Source: CAYMOV01 sp964392085 (GTDB lineage: Bacteria; Oederibacteriota; Muellerivitia; Muellerivitales; Muellerivitaceae). Taken from it: a stretch of 64,000 bases of DNA. Every line of letters begins with the position of its first letter. The stretch's first letter is position 1. Under the pieces are notes generated by a model. It saw only the letters and a list, made by a program, of their open reading frames with translations. It was not told the origin of the DNA and searched no databases. Of this stretch, positions 21,270 through 31,370 are shown in pieces. The stretch covers positions 1 to 64,000 of the forward strand of contig CAYMOV010000006.1 of NCBI GenBank assembly GCA_964392085.1. Direction: 5' to 3'. A program made the translations under genes and the position numbers.

Positions 21270-22553
21270 ATGCCGCGACGCTCCCTTCCACCGGCGCTTT
21301 ACCAGAAGGCCCGCTTCCTCCGGGAGATCCTTGAGAAGATGCCGGAGTCGGTGAAGGTCATCGACACGAACTACCACTTGGTCTATTCCAACGGCAAGGC
21401 CCGCAAGATGCCGGACGCCCCCCTGAACGACCTGAGGGGCCTGGCCTGCCACAAGGCCTTCTACGGCTTCGAGCAAAAGTGCCTCTTCTGCTCCATGGGA
21501 AAGGTCTTCGAGAAGGGGGAACCCCTCACCACCTACACCCACTTGAACGTCAACGGCTCCGACCGGGAGTTTGAGGTCTCGGCCTTTCCCCTGAAGGACG
21601 CGGCGGGCAAGGTGCAGTACGCCGTGGAAACGGTCCGCGACGTGACGCACCTGGCGAAGGGCGTGGCCCTGCAGCGAAAGGTCGGCCAACTCTTCACCCA
21701 GGACCTCGCCTTGAGCCTGGTGTTCGAGCAGATCACCCGATGGGCCAGCGACGCGGGCCCGATCCTCCTTTACGGTGAGAAGGGAACCGGCAAGAAGCTC
21801 GTGGCCCAGGCCCTGCACCAGCAGGGGGCCCGGGGCGGTGTCTTCGCGGTGTTCCACTGCCTGCCCAACTCCCCCGAGGCGAACTTCAACGGCTTGTTCG
21901 GCCCCCAGGGCGCCTGGCGCCAGTCGGCCCGGGGCACGCTGTACCTCGACGAGGTGACCCAGCTCGGGGCACGGGCCCAGGCCGAACTGATGTCGCGGCT
22001 TACCCAGGAACCGGGACCGGACGCGCGTCGGGTCATCGCCGCCACTCGGGAGGACTTTCATTCACTCCTCCAGGAGGGGCGGTTCCTGCAGGGCCTCTAT
22101 GACCTCTTCGCCGCCCGTTTCCTCAAACTGCCGCCCTTACGCGAACGTCGGCGGGACTTGCCCATGCTGGCCCAACACTTCATCGAGGCGTCCCACAACC
22201 GCCACGGGTCCAAGGCCGAACGGCTTGGGCCCGAGGCCCTGCGCGAACTGTTGCATTACGAATGGCCGGGTAACGTCCGGGAACTGGAGGCGCGGCTGGA
22301 AGGCGCCTGTCTCTTGGCCGACGGCCCGGTCATCGAGAAACTGAACCTGCCGGTCGGCGAGGAGAGGGTGGAGAACCTCGAGGAACTATTGGAACGGGTG
22401 GAGCGGTCCTGCCTGGCCGACGCCTTGTCGCGGTCCGGGGGCAAGCTGGGGGAAACCGCGGCCTTGACCGGGTTGACCCTCAAGACGCTCCAACGCCGGA
22501 TGAAGAAACACTCGTTGAACCCCAAGGATTTCAAAGGGGTCGCGGGCGCTTAA
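21270..22553 (+). CDS. PAS-AAA+-Fis regulator lacking the GAFTGA loop
   Basis: The 427-residue protein has a PAS domain (about 10-125) with Cys60, Cys71 and Cys74 (CxxC), a degenerate sigma54-activator AAA+ domain (about 145-345), and a Fis-type helix-turn-helix at the end (GGKLGETAALTGLTLKTLQR). Walker A is GEKGTGKK (169-176), Walker B TLYLDE (223-228), and LRERRRDLP follows. The GAFTGA loop that contacts sigma54 is absent; the region reads FGPQGAWRQSARG. It therefore probably regulates transcription without opening sigma54 promoters, as known for some relatives (TyrR, HupR). The PAS cysteines could sense redox state or bind a metal. Confidence 0.82.
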   Translation: MPRRSLPPALYQKARFLREILEKMPESVKVIDTNYHLVYSNGKARKMPDAPLNDLRGLACHKAFYGFEQKCLFCSMGKVFEKGEPLTTYTHLNVNGSDREFEVSAFPLKDAAGKVQYAVETVRDVTHLAKGVALQRKVGQLFTQDLALSLVFEQITRWASDAGPILLYGEKGTGKKLVAQALHQQGARGGVFAVFHCLPNSPEANFNGLFGPQGAWRQSARGTLYLDEVTQLGARAQAELMSRLTQEPGPDARRVIAATREDFHSLLQEGRFLQGLYDLFAARFLKLPPLRERRRDLPMLAQHFIEASHNRHGSKAERLGPEALRELLHYEWPGNVRELEARLEGACLLADGPVIEKLNLPVGEERVENLEELLERVERSCLADALSRSGGKLGETAALTGLTLKTLQRRMKKHSLNPKDFKGVAGA

Positions 22554-22625
22554 GAATCGTCCTGTCCATCCGTTATGGCCCGCGTCAGATTATTTATTCC
22601 GGCCCAGCATCCTCAAGCGTGAACT

Positions 22626-22809
22626 CAAACCGGTTTGAAGAGTTGCCCCGGGGGTTATTGGGGGAAGATCCCTTATTAGAGTGCGTATCCGAGGTCCGCA
22701 CGACGCCTTGTCATCTTTGATTCAAACCGGTTTGAAAAGTTGCCTCGGGGTAGATAGGGGCAGAGCCCCTATCAGAGTGCGCATCTAAGGTCCCCTCGAC
22801 GTTGACGCT
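22626..22809. repeat. Tandem pair of CCGGTTTGA repeats
   Basis: Two copies of a ~97-base unit begin with TCAAACCGGTTTGA (22627-22640; extended to a perfect 16-base palindrome TTCAAACCGGTTTGAA at 22723-22738) followed by GTTGCC(C/T)CGGGG, a hairpin (GATAGGGGCAGAGCCCCTATC in the second) and GAGTGCG(T/C)AT. The second copy resembles the 6.9 kb repeat. No gene is present between 22554 and 22902. Confidence 0.6.
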
Positions 22810-22830
22810 CCCCCAGCCCCCCGTTAAACT
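22802..22830 (+). promoter_or_regulatory. Candidate icd promoter
   Basis: TTGACG (22802-22807) and TAAACT (22825-22830) are separated by 17 bases. Transcription would start near 22837, leaving a ~66-base leader. The perfect palindrome at 22723-22738 lies about 64 bases upstream and could bind a regulator. Confidence 0.5.
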
Positions 22831-22902
22831 GCCTCCGCTATCCATTCAACCCACTCCCGGTTCTCTTTTCCGCACCGGGCATACCCTTAAGGAGCCTTGA
22901 TC

Positions 22903-24144
<1,242 letters not shown>

Positions 24145-24316
24145 ACCGCGCGCCCTCCGTCCCGGCTGCCGGCCTCAAGCCGGCAGGCATGCTTGGGTCG
24201 TGCCCGTTCCAAGGGAGCGGGCCGAAGGAAGTGAAGTGCTCCGAGTTCGCCACGGCGATGATCGGAAACATGTAAACCGCGCGCCCTCCGTCCCGGCTGC
24301 CGGCCTCAAGCCGGCA

Positions 24317-24441
24317 GTCGGGCCCCGTGGTGGATGTGCGCAGGCGTAAACGGATGTAGGACCAAAGTCGTCGCTTTTTGAGGGTTATGACGGGGGTTGT
24401 TTTATCGCAAAGGGCCTGAAATTTCATGCGGGTTTTCAGGG
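24317..24441. repeat. Flanking ~125-base element, left copy
   Basis: This shares GTCGGGCCCCGT, CGCAGGCG.AAACGG, GGACCAAA.TCGTC and GGGCCTGA with 29542-29663 in the same order and direction, with many substitutions. The two copies bracket the malectin/NHL gene. The ends are partly complementary. Confidence 0.55.
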
Positions 24442-24695
24442 CGGAAGAAATCAGGGGGCTGCTCCGACAGGGACCTTTTGACCGATCGTGAAGATAACCT
24501 TGGGACCCCTCTTCAACTCTAAAATCCGGCTTCTTTTGGCTGGTTTTCATACATTCCATGACTCCCTTCCTTGCGGTATCCTATGAAAGACTTGGTATTA
24601 GATGAGGCGGCAATTCAATTTCGGGTTTCCTAATGGTAAATGATAGGTTGCGGTTGAAGCGTAATGGTCGGCTTCGTTCATTACTTCGCTTCATG
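24442..24695. other. Leader of the malectin/NHL gene
   Basis: No separate gene is seen. An in-frame ATG at 24633 would lengthen the next protein by 21 residues, but ATG 24696 places the signal peptide nearer the start. Possible boxes TTGCGG and TATTAG are 19 bases apart near 24575-24600, which is a weak match. Confidence 0.4.
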
Positions 24696-27600
24696 ACTGT
24701 TTGCTTGATCAACCCGATTCCCAATCGAAACAAATGGCCCGCGAACCCCTGGCCCCCCCCAAGAGCACTTGGGCTTGCGATCCTCCTGGGGCTTCCTTTC
24801 GCCCTCCCGGCCGCGATCCCCACGCCGACCTTCACGCCTTTCTCGCCCCCGACCGCCACCACGACCGGGGTCTATGTGGCCCGCATCAATGCCAATGGCG
24901 GGTCCTTGACCGATTCCTACGGGAACGACTGGGCGGGCGACCAGCCGTATTCGCCGGGCTCCTTCGGGTGGACGCAAGGCACCCTCCTGGTGTCGGGCAA
25001 CTGTACCCCCCAGGGCGTCTCGACCCTCGACAACGGGCTCTGGCGGCCCATCCGGTACGGATCGACCGTGGAATACCGTTTCGACGTCCCATATGCCGAC
25101 ACCTACCATGTGGTGTTGTATTACGTCGAGTGCTTCCACGCCTACGGCGAGACCCGTTCCTTCACGACGAGCCTGGAGGGGACCCAGGTCGACTCCTTCA
25201 ACCTGGTGGCGCTCTCGGTGATGGCCGACGGTTCACGTTGGCCCGTGTTGAAGTCCTACGACGTCCTGGTGACCGATGGGACCCTGAACATCGTCCTGAA
25301 CTCGATCGTGGACAACGCCGTCGTCTCTGCGATCCAGGTTTCCGGCGCCCTTCCCTTCAACCCGACCCCTACCTGGTCGCCGACCCCCACCGCGACCACG
25401 AGCCCCTGTTCGGTCCCGTTCACCTGGACCCCCCTGTCCACGCCGTCCCCGACCCCCCCGACCAGCCTCCCCGCGCCCTTGCCCGGAGCACCCCGGGGCC
25501 TGGCGGGGGACCTTTGGGCCGATGTGATCCTGGGCAAACGGGACGTGCCCCTGGGCGGGGTCACGGTCCTCAACTCGGCCTTTGGGGGGGCGAGTCCCGC
25601 GCAGGTGGACGCCCACGCGATGTTCAACCCAAGCGGGGCGTTGGTGGACCCTTACCACGAAATCCTTTACGTCTGGGACGCCGGCAACAACCGGGTCCTG
25701 GGGAAACTGGGCATTGACACGGCCGGGAGCGGGTCGGGAGCCGATTTCGTCCTGGGCCAGGACGGCCTTAATGGGTGTGGTTGCAACCGCGACTCGAACC
25801 TCCAAGGGTCCACCCCGGGGAGTTTCCTGAATTGGCCGGTCCCGGACGCGCGAACGCTTTGCGGATCGAACCCGCTTTCCTGGACCCCCGAGGAGGAACG
25901 CACCACCGCCAACATGGCCCTGGATGGGTACGGCAACCTGTACGTGCCGGATTACTACAACAACCGGGTGGTCCGGTACGAGTGGCCGACCTACATCAAC
26001 GGCAAGGGGGCGTCCTCCGTCTGGGGCCAGGCCGACTTTAACCATTGGCTCCCTAACCGGAACGGATCCTCGACGCCAGGGGACGACACCCTGAACTTCT
26101 CCAGCGCCGACGCGGTGTATAAGTCCGCCGGAGTGGGGATCGACCCCTGGGGCAACCTTTGGGTGGCCGACCAGATGAACCACCGGGTCCTCCGGTTCCC
26201 CAGCGTCAACGGGGTGCCGGCGGCCCACGCCGACGTGGTGTTCGGACAGACCGACTTCAACTCCATGACCACCAACACCACGCTGAACCCGTCCCCGGAC
26301 GTCAACTACCTGAAGCGGATCGTCCTGCCCAAGGCGGTCCGGGTGGACGGCGCGGGCAACGTGTACGTGCTGGACTCCCCCTGGGTGAACGTCACTGGAT
26401 CGGCCTCCTGCGACGGCGTCCAGAAGACCGGGCGGATCCTGGTGTTCCACCCGAGAAACGCCCCGGGCCCCTCGGTGACCCCCGCCTACGCCGTGGACGG
26501 GACCGGAATGGTCCCGGCGGCCTGCGCGGTCACCCTGGGGCTGTCCGAGGCCAGCGGCATGGAAATCGACCCGACGACCTCGCCCCAGGTGGGGTTGTGG
26601 ATCACCATGCAACAGGAGGTCCTTCAGCTCCAACTTCACTTCAACTGGGGCGTCTCGCCCTTCGTCACCCCGACGGAAGCCAAGGTCCTCCTGAGGTCCG
26701 CGCCCTCGGCGATGCCCAGCGTCAACTGCTGGCAGAAGGTCGGCCCCGTCACGTCCAACCCCGCCACGTCGTACTTCCCAACGGACCACAGCGGCGTCAA
26801 CCTAAGCCGGGGGTTGAACGGGATGGATATCGTGTCGGGCTCCGTGGGGATCGACCCCTGCGGCGACGTCTACCTGACCAGTTCGGACACCGAGGAGGTG
26901 TTCAGCTTCCCCGGCCCCGTGCCGAACTTCAACGGCTCCACGATCCAACAAGCCGACCGGTACCTGTTCAAGGACGTCCCCAACGCGACCTGGCGCTACG
27001 CCAATACCCGGGGCACCTACGACATGGTGCGGGGCAACGGCGTGGCGGTCATGCACTCCAACGCGACCGCCACCGTGACGCCGGCCCAACTGGTGGTGGC
27101 CGACAACTCGCGGCTCATGTATTGGAACATCACGCCGACCCCGGGGGCCTTCCCCTACCAGAATGGGGCCCAACCCTCCGGCCTCGCGGGACTGCCCGAT
27201 CCCCTCAACCAAACCGGCCCGCTGTTCGGGAGGATCCGGGAGGACCGGGCGCGACCCCAGGCGCACCTTTGGGCGATCCGCAACGACAACTACAGCCTGA
27301 ACCAATGGGTCGAGGTGTACAACCTGCCCCTGCACAACGGGTCCTTACCGGTGGCCACGATCGTCCCCACCTTCGCCCTGGCGGGCGGGGGCGGCACGTC
27401 CCTGGTCATGCCCTACACCAACGGGACCATCGCCTACCAGTTGGACGGGATCGCGGTGGACCCCGCGGGCAAGTACATCTGGCTCTCGGACCCGGGGCGG
27501 AACCGGGTGGTGCGCGTGTTGAACCCCTATGGGACCCCCACGCCGGTCATCGACGTGATCCTGGGCCAGTCCAACAGCACGAACGGCGGCTGTAACGCCT

Positions 27601-29429
27601 CGGGCACGGCTTCGCCCCCGGACGCCGGTGATTCCTGCAGTTCGCCGCCGACGGCCTACAGCTTCTTCCGGCCGGGGGCGGTCCGCCTCGACCCGGCGGG
27701 CAACCTCTACGTGTCGGACAACAGGATGGAGGTCGAGGGGACGGGCCGCATGCTGCGCTTCGACGCGACCCAACTGCCGACCCCGGGCTCGGCGCCCGTC
27801 TCCATGCGCTATGGTTTCCCCGGCACGGGAAACCCAGGCATCGCGGCGAACGGGGTCTACGGGACCGGGGGGTCCTTCACCTCAGGGCCCGTGGGCGACC
27901 CGAACCAACCCATTGTCCGCCATCCCTGGGAACCGGCCTTCAACAGCAACAACAGCATGATGGTGGTGGGACGAAACGGCCAAGGCGGGGTGGGAAGCAC
28001 CGGACGTTTCCCCGTGGTGATCCAGAACCCCTCGACGGGGGACCACCCCTATGAGTTCCTCAACGATTTCATGGGCAACCCCTATGCCGCCACCTTCGAC
28101 GAGTGGGACAACCTCTACCTCACCGACCACGGCCGAAGCCAATTGATGGTTTATTACCAGCCCTTCGGCCCGCCCGGCACTGAAACGCCCCTGCCGACCT
28201 GGACCCAGACGCCGGACCCCCACACGGGCACCCCCACCTTCACGCCCACGGCGATTCCCGCGGGGGTCTACGTGACGAGGATCAACGCGAACGGGCCCAC
28301 GATGACCGATTCGTCCGGGAAAACCTGGCTGGCAGACCAGCCCTATACACCCGGTTCCTTCGGGTGGGCCCAGGGTACGATGTTGGTGACCGGGAATTGC
28401 AGCTTGCAGGGCGTACCCCCCTCGGACAACATCCTGTGGCAGCCGATCCGGTATGGAAGCGCGGTCGAGTACCGGTTCGACGTGCCCCAACCGGATACCT
28501 ACCATGTGGTCCTGTATTATTCGGAATGCTTCCACGGCTATGGGGAGACAAGGACCTTCACCACGACCCTGGAAACGACCCGGGTGGACCAGTTCAACCT
28601 CGTGGCGTTGGGGGTCTCCTCCGACGGGAAGCGGTGGCCCGTGGTGAAAAGCTACGATATCGCCGTGACCGATGGGACCCTGAACATCCTCCTGAACTCG
28701 GTGGTGGACAACCCTGTCGTCTCGGCGATCCAAGTTTCGGGTATCCTGCCCCTGCCGGGAACCCCGACCGTCACCCCCACATCCTCCTGGACCCCGACGG
28801 GGACCTTAACGCCCAGTGTCATCCCGACGTCCACCTTGACGTCCACTCCCACAACGACCTTCACCTCCACTTTTTCCAATACCTTCACCCCTTCCCCCAG
28901 CTGGACCGGGACACCTACGCCGACCCCGACGGAAACCTTCACCATGACGTTTACACCGACTTACACTCCGACGCCAACCTCAAGTTGGACGTCCACGCCA
29001 ACCCCCAGCTGGACTTTGACGCCAACGTCCAGCCCCACCTGGACCCCGACCCTCACGCCGACCTCAACGCCGACCTTCACTTGGACGGTCACTTGGACCC
29101 CCACTCCCAAGGGTTCAGCCACCGCCACGCCTACTTCCGTTTGGCCCGAACGCCCCGTGATCTGCCAGCCCAACCCGGTAAAGGGGGGCGGAACGGTGCG
29201 GGTCTGGTGGGTTCCCCAGGGTTCCCAAAGCCCCCATCGAATCTACTTGGTGACGGTCGCGGACCGCGTCCTCCGGCGGATCGACGCGGGATCCCTGGTT
29301 CCGGACCGGGATTTCATCGACCTGGAGTTGAAGGACCGATGGGGAAGGCCCCTGGCCAACGGACTCTATTACGTGGTGGTGGAACGGGCGGGGCGGTCCG
29401 ACGTCGGCAAGCTGGTGGTTTTGAGGTAA
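24696..29429 (+). CDS. Giant exported malectin-NHL propeller protein with sorting-like C-terminus
   Basis: This product has about 1577 residues. After a signal peptide (core ALGLAILLGLPFALPA) come a malectin-like carbohydrate-binding domain (24864-25350), a Thr-Pro linker, an NHL-type beta-propeller region (25498-28170; repeated N.YV.D..N.RV and VLGQ..F motifs), a second malectin domain over half identical to the first (28262-28745), a long Thr/Ser-Pro stalk (28755-29135), and a C-terminal beta domain starting CQPNPV and ending KLVVLR. It is likely displayed at the cell surface and may bind glycans. The terminal domain matches that of the protein at 39778 almost strand for strand. Confidence 0.8.
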   Translation, partial: TVCLINPIPNRNKWPANPWPPPRALGLAILLGLPFALPAAIPTPTFTPFSPPTATTTGVYVARINANGGSLTDSYGNDWAGDQPYSPGSFGWTQGTLLVSGNCTPQGVSTLDNGLWRPIRYGSTVEYRFDVPYADTYHVVLYYVECFHAYGETRSFTTSLEGTQVDSFNLVALSVMADGSRWPVLKSYDVLVTDGTLNIVLNSIVDNAVVSAIQVSGALPFNPTPTWSPTPTATTSPCSVPFTWTPLSTPSPTPPTSLPAPLPGAPRGLAGDLWADVILGKRDVPLGGVTVLNSAFGGASPAQVDAHAMFNPSGALVDPYHEILYVWDAGNNRVLGKLGIDTAGSGSGADFVLGQDGLNGCGCNRDSNLQGSTPGSFLNWPVPDARTLCGSNPLSWTPEEERTTANMALDGYGNLYVPDYYNNRVVRYEWPTYINGKGASSVWGQADFNHWLPNRNGSSTPGDDTLNFSSADAVYKSAGVGIDPWGNLWVADQMNHRVLRFPSVNGVPAAHADVVFGQTDFNSMTTNTTLNPSPDVNYLKRIVLPKAVRVDGAGNVYVLDSPWVNVTGSASCDGVQKTGRILVFHPRNAPGPSVTPAYAVDGTGMVPAACAVTLGLSEASGMEIDPTTSPQVGLWITMQQEVLQLQLHFNWGVSPFVTPTEAKVLLRSAPSAMPSVNCWQKVGPVTSNPATSYFPTDHSGVNLSRGLNGMDIVSGSVGIDPCGDVYLTSSDTEEVFSFPGPVPNFNGSTIQQADRYLFKDVPNATWRYANTRGTYDMVRGNGVAVMHSNATATVTPAQLVVADNSRLMYWNITPTPGAFPYQNGAQPSGLAGLPDPLNQTGPLFGRIREDRARPQAHLWAIRNDNYSLNQWVEVYNLPLHNGSLPVATIVPTFALAGGGGTSLVMPYTNGTIAYQLDGIAVDPAGKYIWLSDPGRNRVVRVLNPYGTPTPVIDVILGQSNSTNGGCNASGTASPPDAGDSCSSPPTAYSFFRPGAVRLDPAGNLYVSDNRMEVEGTGRMLRFDATQLPTPGSAPVSMRYGFPGTGNPGIAANGVYGTGGSFTSGPVGDPNQPIVRHPWEPAFNSNNSMMVVGRNGQGGVGSTGRFPVVIQNPSTGDHPYEFLNDFMGNPYAATFDEWDNLYLTDHGRSQLMVYYQPFGPPGTETPLPTWTQTPDPHTGTPTFTPTAIPAGVYVTRINANGPTMTDSSGKTWLADQPYTPGSFGWAQGTMLVTGNCSLQGVPPSDNILWQPIRYGSAVEYRFDVPQPDTYHVVLYYSECFHGYGETRTFTTTLETTRVDQFNLVALGVSSDGKRWPVVKSYDIAVTDGTLNILLNSVVDNPVVSAIQVSGILPLPGTPTVTPTSSWTPTGTLTPSVIPTSTLTSTPTTTFTSTFSNTFTPSPSWTGTPTPTPTETFTMTFTPTYTPTPTSSWTSTPTPSWTLTPTSSPTWTPTLTPTSTPTFTWTVTWTPTPKGSATATPTSVWPERPVICQPNPVKGGGTVRVWWVPQGSQSPHRIYLVTVADRVLRRIDAGSLVPDRDFIDLELKDRWGRPLANGLYYVVVERAGRSDVGKLVVLR

Positions 29430-29541
29430 CTTCAGCTTCTGGAATGGGATATCTTGGGTAAACCGCCTGGAAACGGGAAATGGCGTTGAATAAACCATCC
29501 TGGGGGCGGGAATAAAACGACTTTCCAACCACAAGAGTATT

Positions 29542-29663
29542 GTCGGGCCCCGTTGCATCAATGTCGCAGGCGAAAACGGTTGTGGGACCAAATTCGTCAA
29601 AGCGGTTCGGTATGACTGAGGCTTTATCAAACGGGGCCTGACTTTACATTCGGTTTTTGGGGG
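29542..29663. repeat. Flanking ~125-base element, right copy
   Basis: The ends are inverse to each other: GTCGGGCCCCGTT (29542-29554) and AACGGGGCCTGAC (29630-29642), 12 of 13 positions. The interior matches 24317-24441 in order. The geometry is like a MITE or a long-hairpin repeat. Confidence 0.6.
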
Positions 29664-29765
29664 CCCCTGACGGCCTGTCGTTTCAGTTCCCCTCCCCTCC
29701 CCTTTCCTTCCAACCCGACAGCGTTCAAAATCCGCCTATTCCACTTCGACCCATGGAAGGGCTTT

Positions 29766-29794
29766 TTGTTTTGGGGACAACTCGCCCTTATATT
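29766..29794 (+). promoter_or_regulatory. Candidate promoter of the sigma-factor operon
   Basis: TTGTTT (29766-29771) and TATATT (29789-29794) are 17 bases apart, the normal housekeeping spacing. The leader to the GTG at 29882 would be about 80 bases. Confidence 0.5.
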
Positions 29795-29881
29795 GCCTTA
29801 TCATTTGGCCGGAATATAACCATCGCCTACTCACTGGAACTATGTGGACCCGGTGAAGGTCGGCGCATAAAGGCCGCTTAA

Positions 29882-30463
29882 GTGGAGCATCCGGGTGAAC
29901 GGGAACTGGTGGCCAGGATCCTGGCGGGCGACGAAACCGCCTTTCGGGAACTTTACCTGGCCCACAACCATCGAATCTATAAGGGTTGTGTTTATATCCT
30001 CGGCTACCAGGACCCCGACGCCGAGGATATCGCCCAGGAGACCTTCGTGGTGGCCCGCCGCCAGCTTCCCGAGTTCGAGTTCCGGTCGGGACTGACCCAC
30101 TGGCTCAACCGCATCTCCATGTACCTCTGTTGGGACCGGATCCGGAGCCGAAGGCGCCAGGTGGTCAGCGAGCACGAGGCCCTGGAGACCCTGGCGAGGT
30201 CGAGGCCCTCCGACCCGGCGGGTTTGGCCCTGGAATCGGCCGAGAAGGAAAAGCTGTTGACCCTCCTGGAATCCGAGCGGCCCAAGCTCAGCGAGGGTTG
30301 CCGCGGCCTCTTGGACCTGCGGGACCAGGCGGGGAAGAGTTACGCCGAGGTGGCGGACGCGCTCAAGATCCCCATCGGTACGGTGATGTCGCGATTGGCC
30401 CGGTGCCGCGAGGCCCTGCGGAAACTGGTTTTGATGGCCCTGAAGGGTGAAGCCGATGGATGA
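29882..30463 (+). CDS. ECF-type RNA polymerase sigma factor
   Basis: The 193-residue protein has sigma region 2 (about 5-95) with AFRELYLAHNHRIY and the -10-recognising DAEDIAQETFVVAR, and region 4 (about 130-185) with the helix-turn-helix SYAEVADALKIPIGTVMSRLARCREALRK. It has no region 3, as expected for the extracytoplasmic-function class. The start is GTG 29882 with AAAGG upstream. The next gene begins within its last codons, coding an anti-sigma-like membrane protein. It is first in the block that encodes a PorV-like barrel and giant exported proteins, so it may control their expression. Confidence 0.92.
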   Translation: MEHPGERELVARILAGDETAFRELYLAHNHRIYKGCVYILGYQDPDAEDIAQETFVVARRQLPEFEFRSGLTHWLNRISMYLCWDRIRSRRRQVVSEHEALETLARSRPSDPAGLALESAEKEKLLTLLESERPKLSEGCRGLLDLRDQAGKSYAEVADALKIPIGTVMSRLARCREALRKLVLMALKGEADG

Positions 30464-31247
30464 CCTGATCTCCAAATATTTCCGCGCCGACCTGACCGAG
30501 GCCGAGGAAAAAACAGTCGCCGATGTCCTCTTGTCCTCGCCCGAGGAGGCCCTCCGGCTTCGCGACCTAGCCGAGGCGCGTTATCGCTCCTATGGGCTAC
30601 CCGATCCAACGCGCATGGGTGGGCCGCCACCGGCCGGACCTTCCGCCGGCAAAAATATCCCGGCGGGACCCTGGATGATGAGCGTGGTCCTTTTGGGTTT
30701 CCTCGGGGGGATGGCGGGTTTGGGCACCTACATGGTTCGATCGAGGGGAACCCTGCCGCCCTCCGGAGTGACCCTGACAGGCGAGGGTCCTTCCCAGAAG
30801 GGGACGGATCCCTCGGGTCAAGCGCCCGGCGCCGGGCAATCCAACGGCGCTCTTCCGCCGCTATCGACCGGGGACCCGGATTCAACGGATGCCCCAAGCG
30901 CGCCGCCTAAAGTCCCCTCCCAAGCGAAGTCCTTCCCCCCGCCGGGTTCCGCCTCGGCCCATGGCTGGACCCCGCAGCTGGCCTCCTCGTTGGCCCCGGG
31001 GGATTATTCCAACTTGGGGGTCCTGGTCCAACAGGCCATTGAGGGGCCTGTCTCTGTTTTGGTCCTGGACGGTGCGGGGCGCCGCAAAATGGTGATCTTC
31101 CAAGGAAACCTCAAGCCGGGGGAGTGGGTCTTCAATTGGGACGGCCATTACCCCGATGGGCGTCTATTAGAGGAAGGTTTTTACGAGGTGGAGGTGGCTT
31201 CCGGCTCGGTGACCCAAAAAAGACGCATTTCCATCACGGCCCCTTGA
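30456..31247 (+). CDS. Anti-sigma-like membrane protein with FlgD-type extracytoplasmic domain
   Basis: The 263-residue protein overlaps the sigma gene by eight bases. An N-terminal ~55-residue helical domain (DDLISKYFRADLTEAEEKTV) resembles zinc-less anti-sigma domains, followed by one membrane helix (about 70-92), a flexible Pro/Ser/Gly linker, and a C-terminal beta domain (about 175-260) of the FlgD-Ig type with GEWVFNWDGHYPDGRLL and GFYEVEV. The same fold class ends the exported giants nearby. It probably holds the sigma factor at the membrane and senses an envelope event through its outer domain. No cysteine or HxxxCxxC zinc motif is present. Confidence 0.72.
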   Translation: MDDLISKYFRADLTEAEEKTVADVLLSSPEEALRLRDLAEARYRSYGLPDPTRMGGPPPAGPSAGKNIPAGPWMMSVVLLGFLGGMAGLGTYMVRSRGTLPPSGVTLTGEGPSQKGTDPSGQAPGAGQSNGALPPLSTGDPDSTDAPSAPPKVPSQAKSFPPPGSASAHGWTPQLASSLAPGDYSNLGVLVQQAIEGPVSVLVLDGAGRRKMVIFQGNLKPGEWVFNWDGHYPDGRLLEEGFYEVEVASGSVTQKRRISITAP

Positions 31248-31370
31248 GGTCCGGACCGGATTTCTTCCGCCCAATTCCCCTGAAATTCGGGTATATATTC
31301 CCCCAGTTCATGTCGCATCCCGCCCTGGGTCCATCGACCTATAGGCAGGGTTGGGACAGGGGGATCCTGC

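Larger units (their letters stand above)
29430..29881 (+). other. Non-coding interval before the sigma factor
   Basis: No gene is supported. It contains the second copy of the flanking element (29542-29663), a C/T-rich tract near 29690-29720, and a promoter candidate at 29766-29794. Confidence 0.55.

Noticed and set aside
29542..29642. Integron attC site, because of a ~100-base imperfect inverted repeat beside a gene cassette
   Set aside because: The core orientation is GTT...AAC instead of AAC...GTT, no integrase is in the window, and only two diverged copies are seen.
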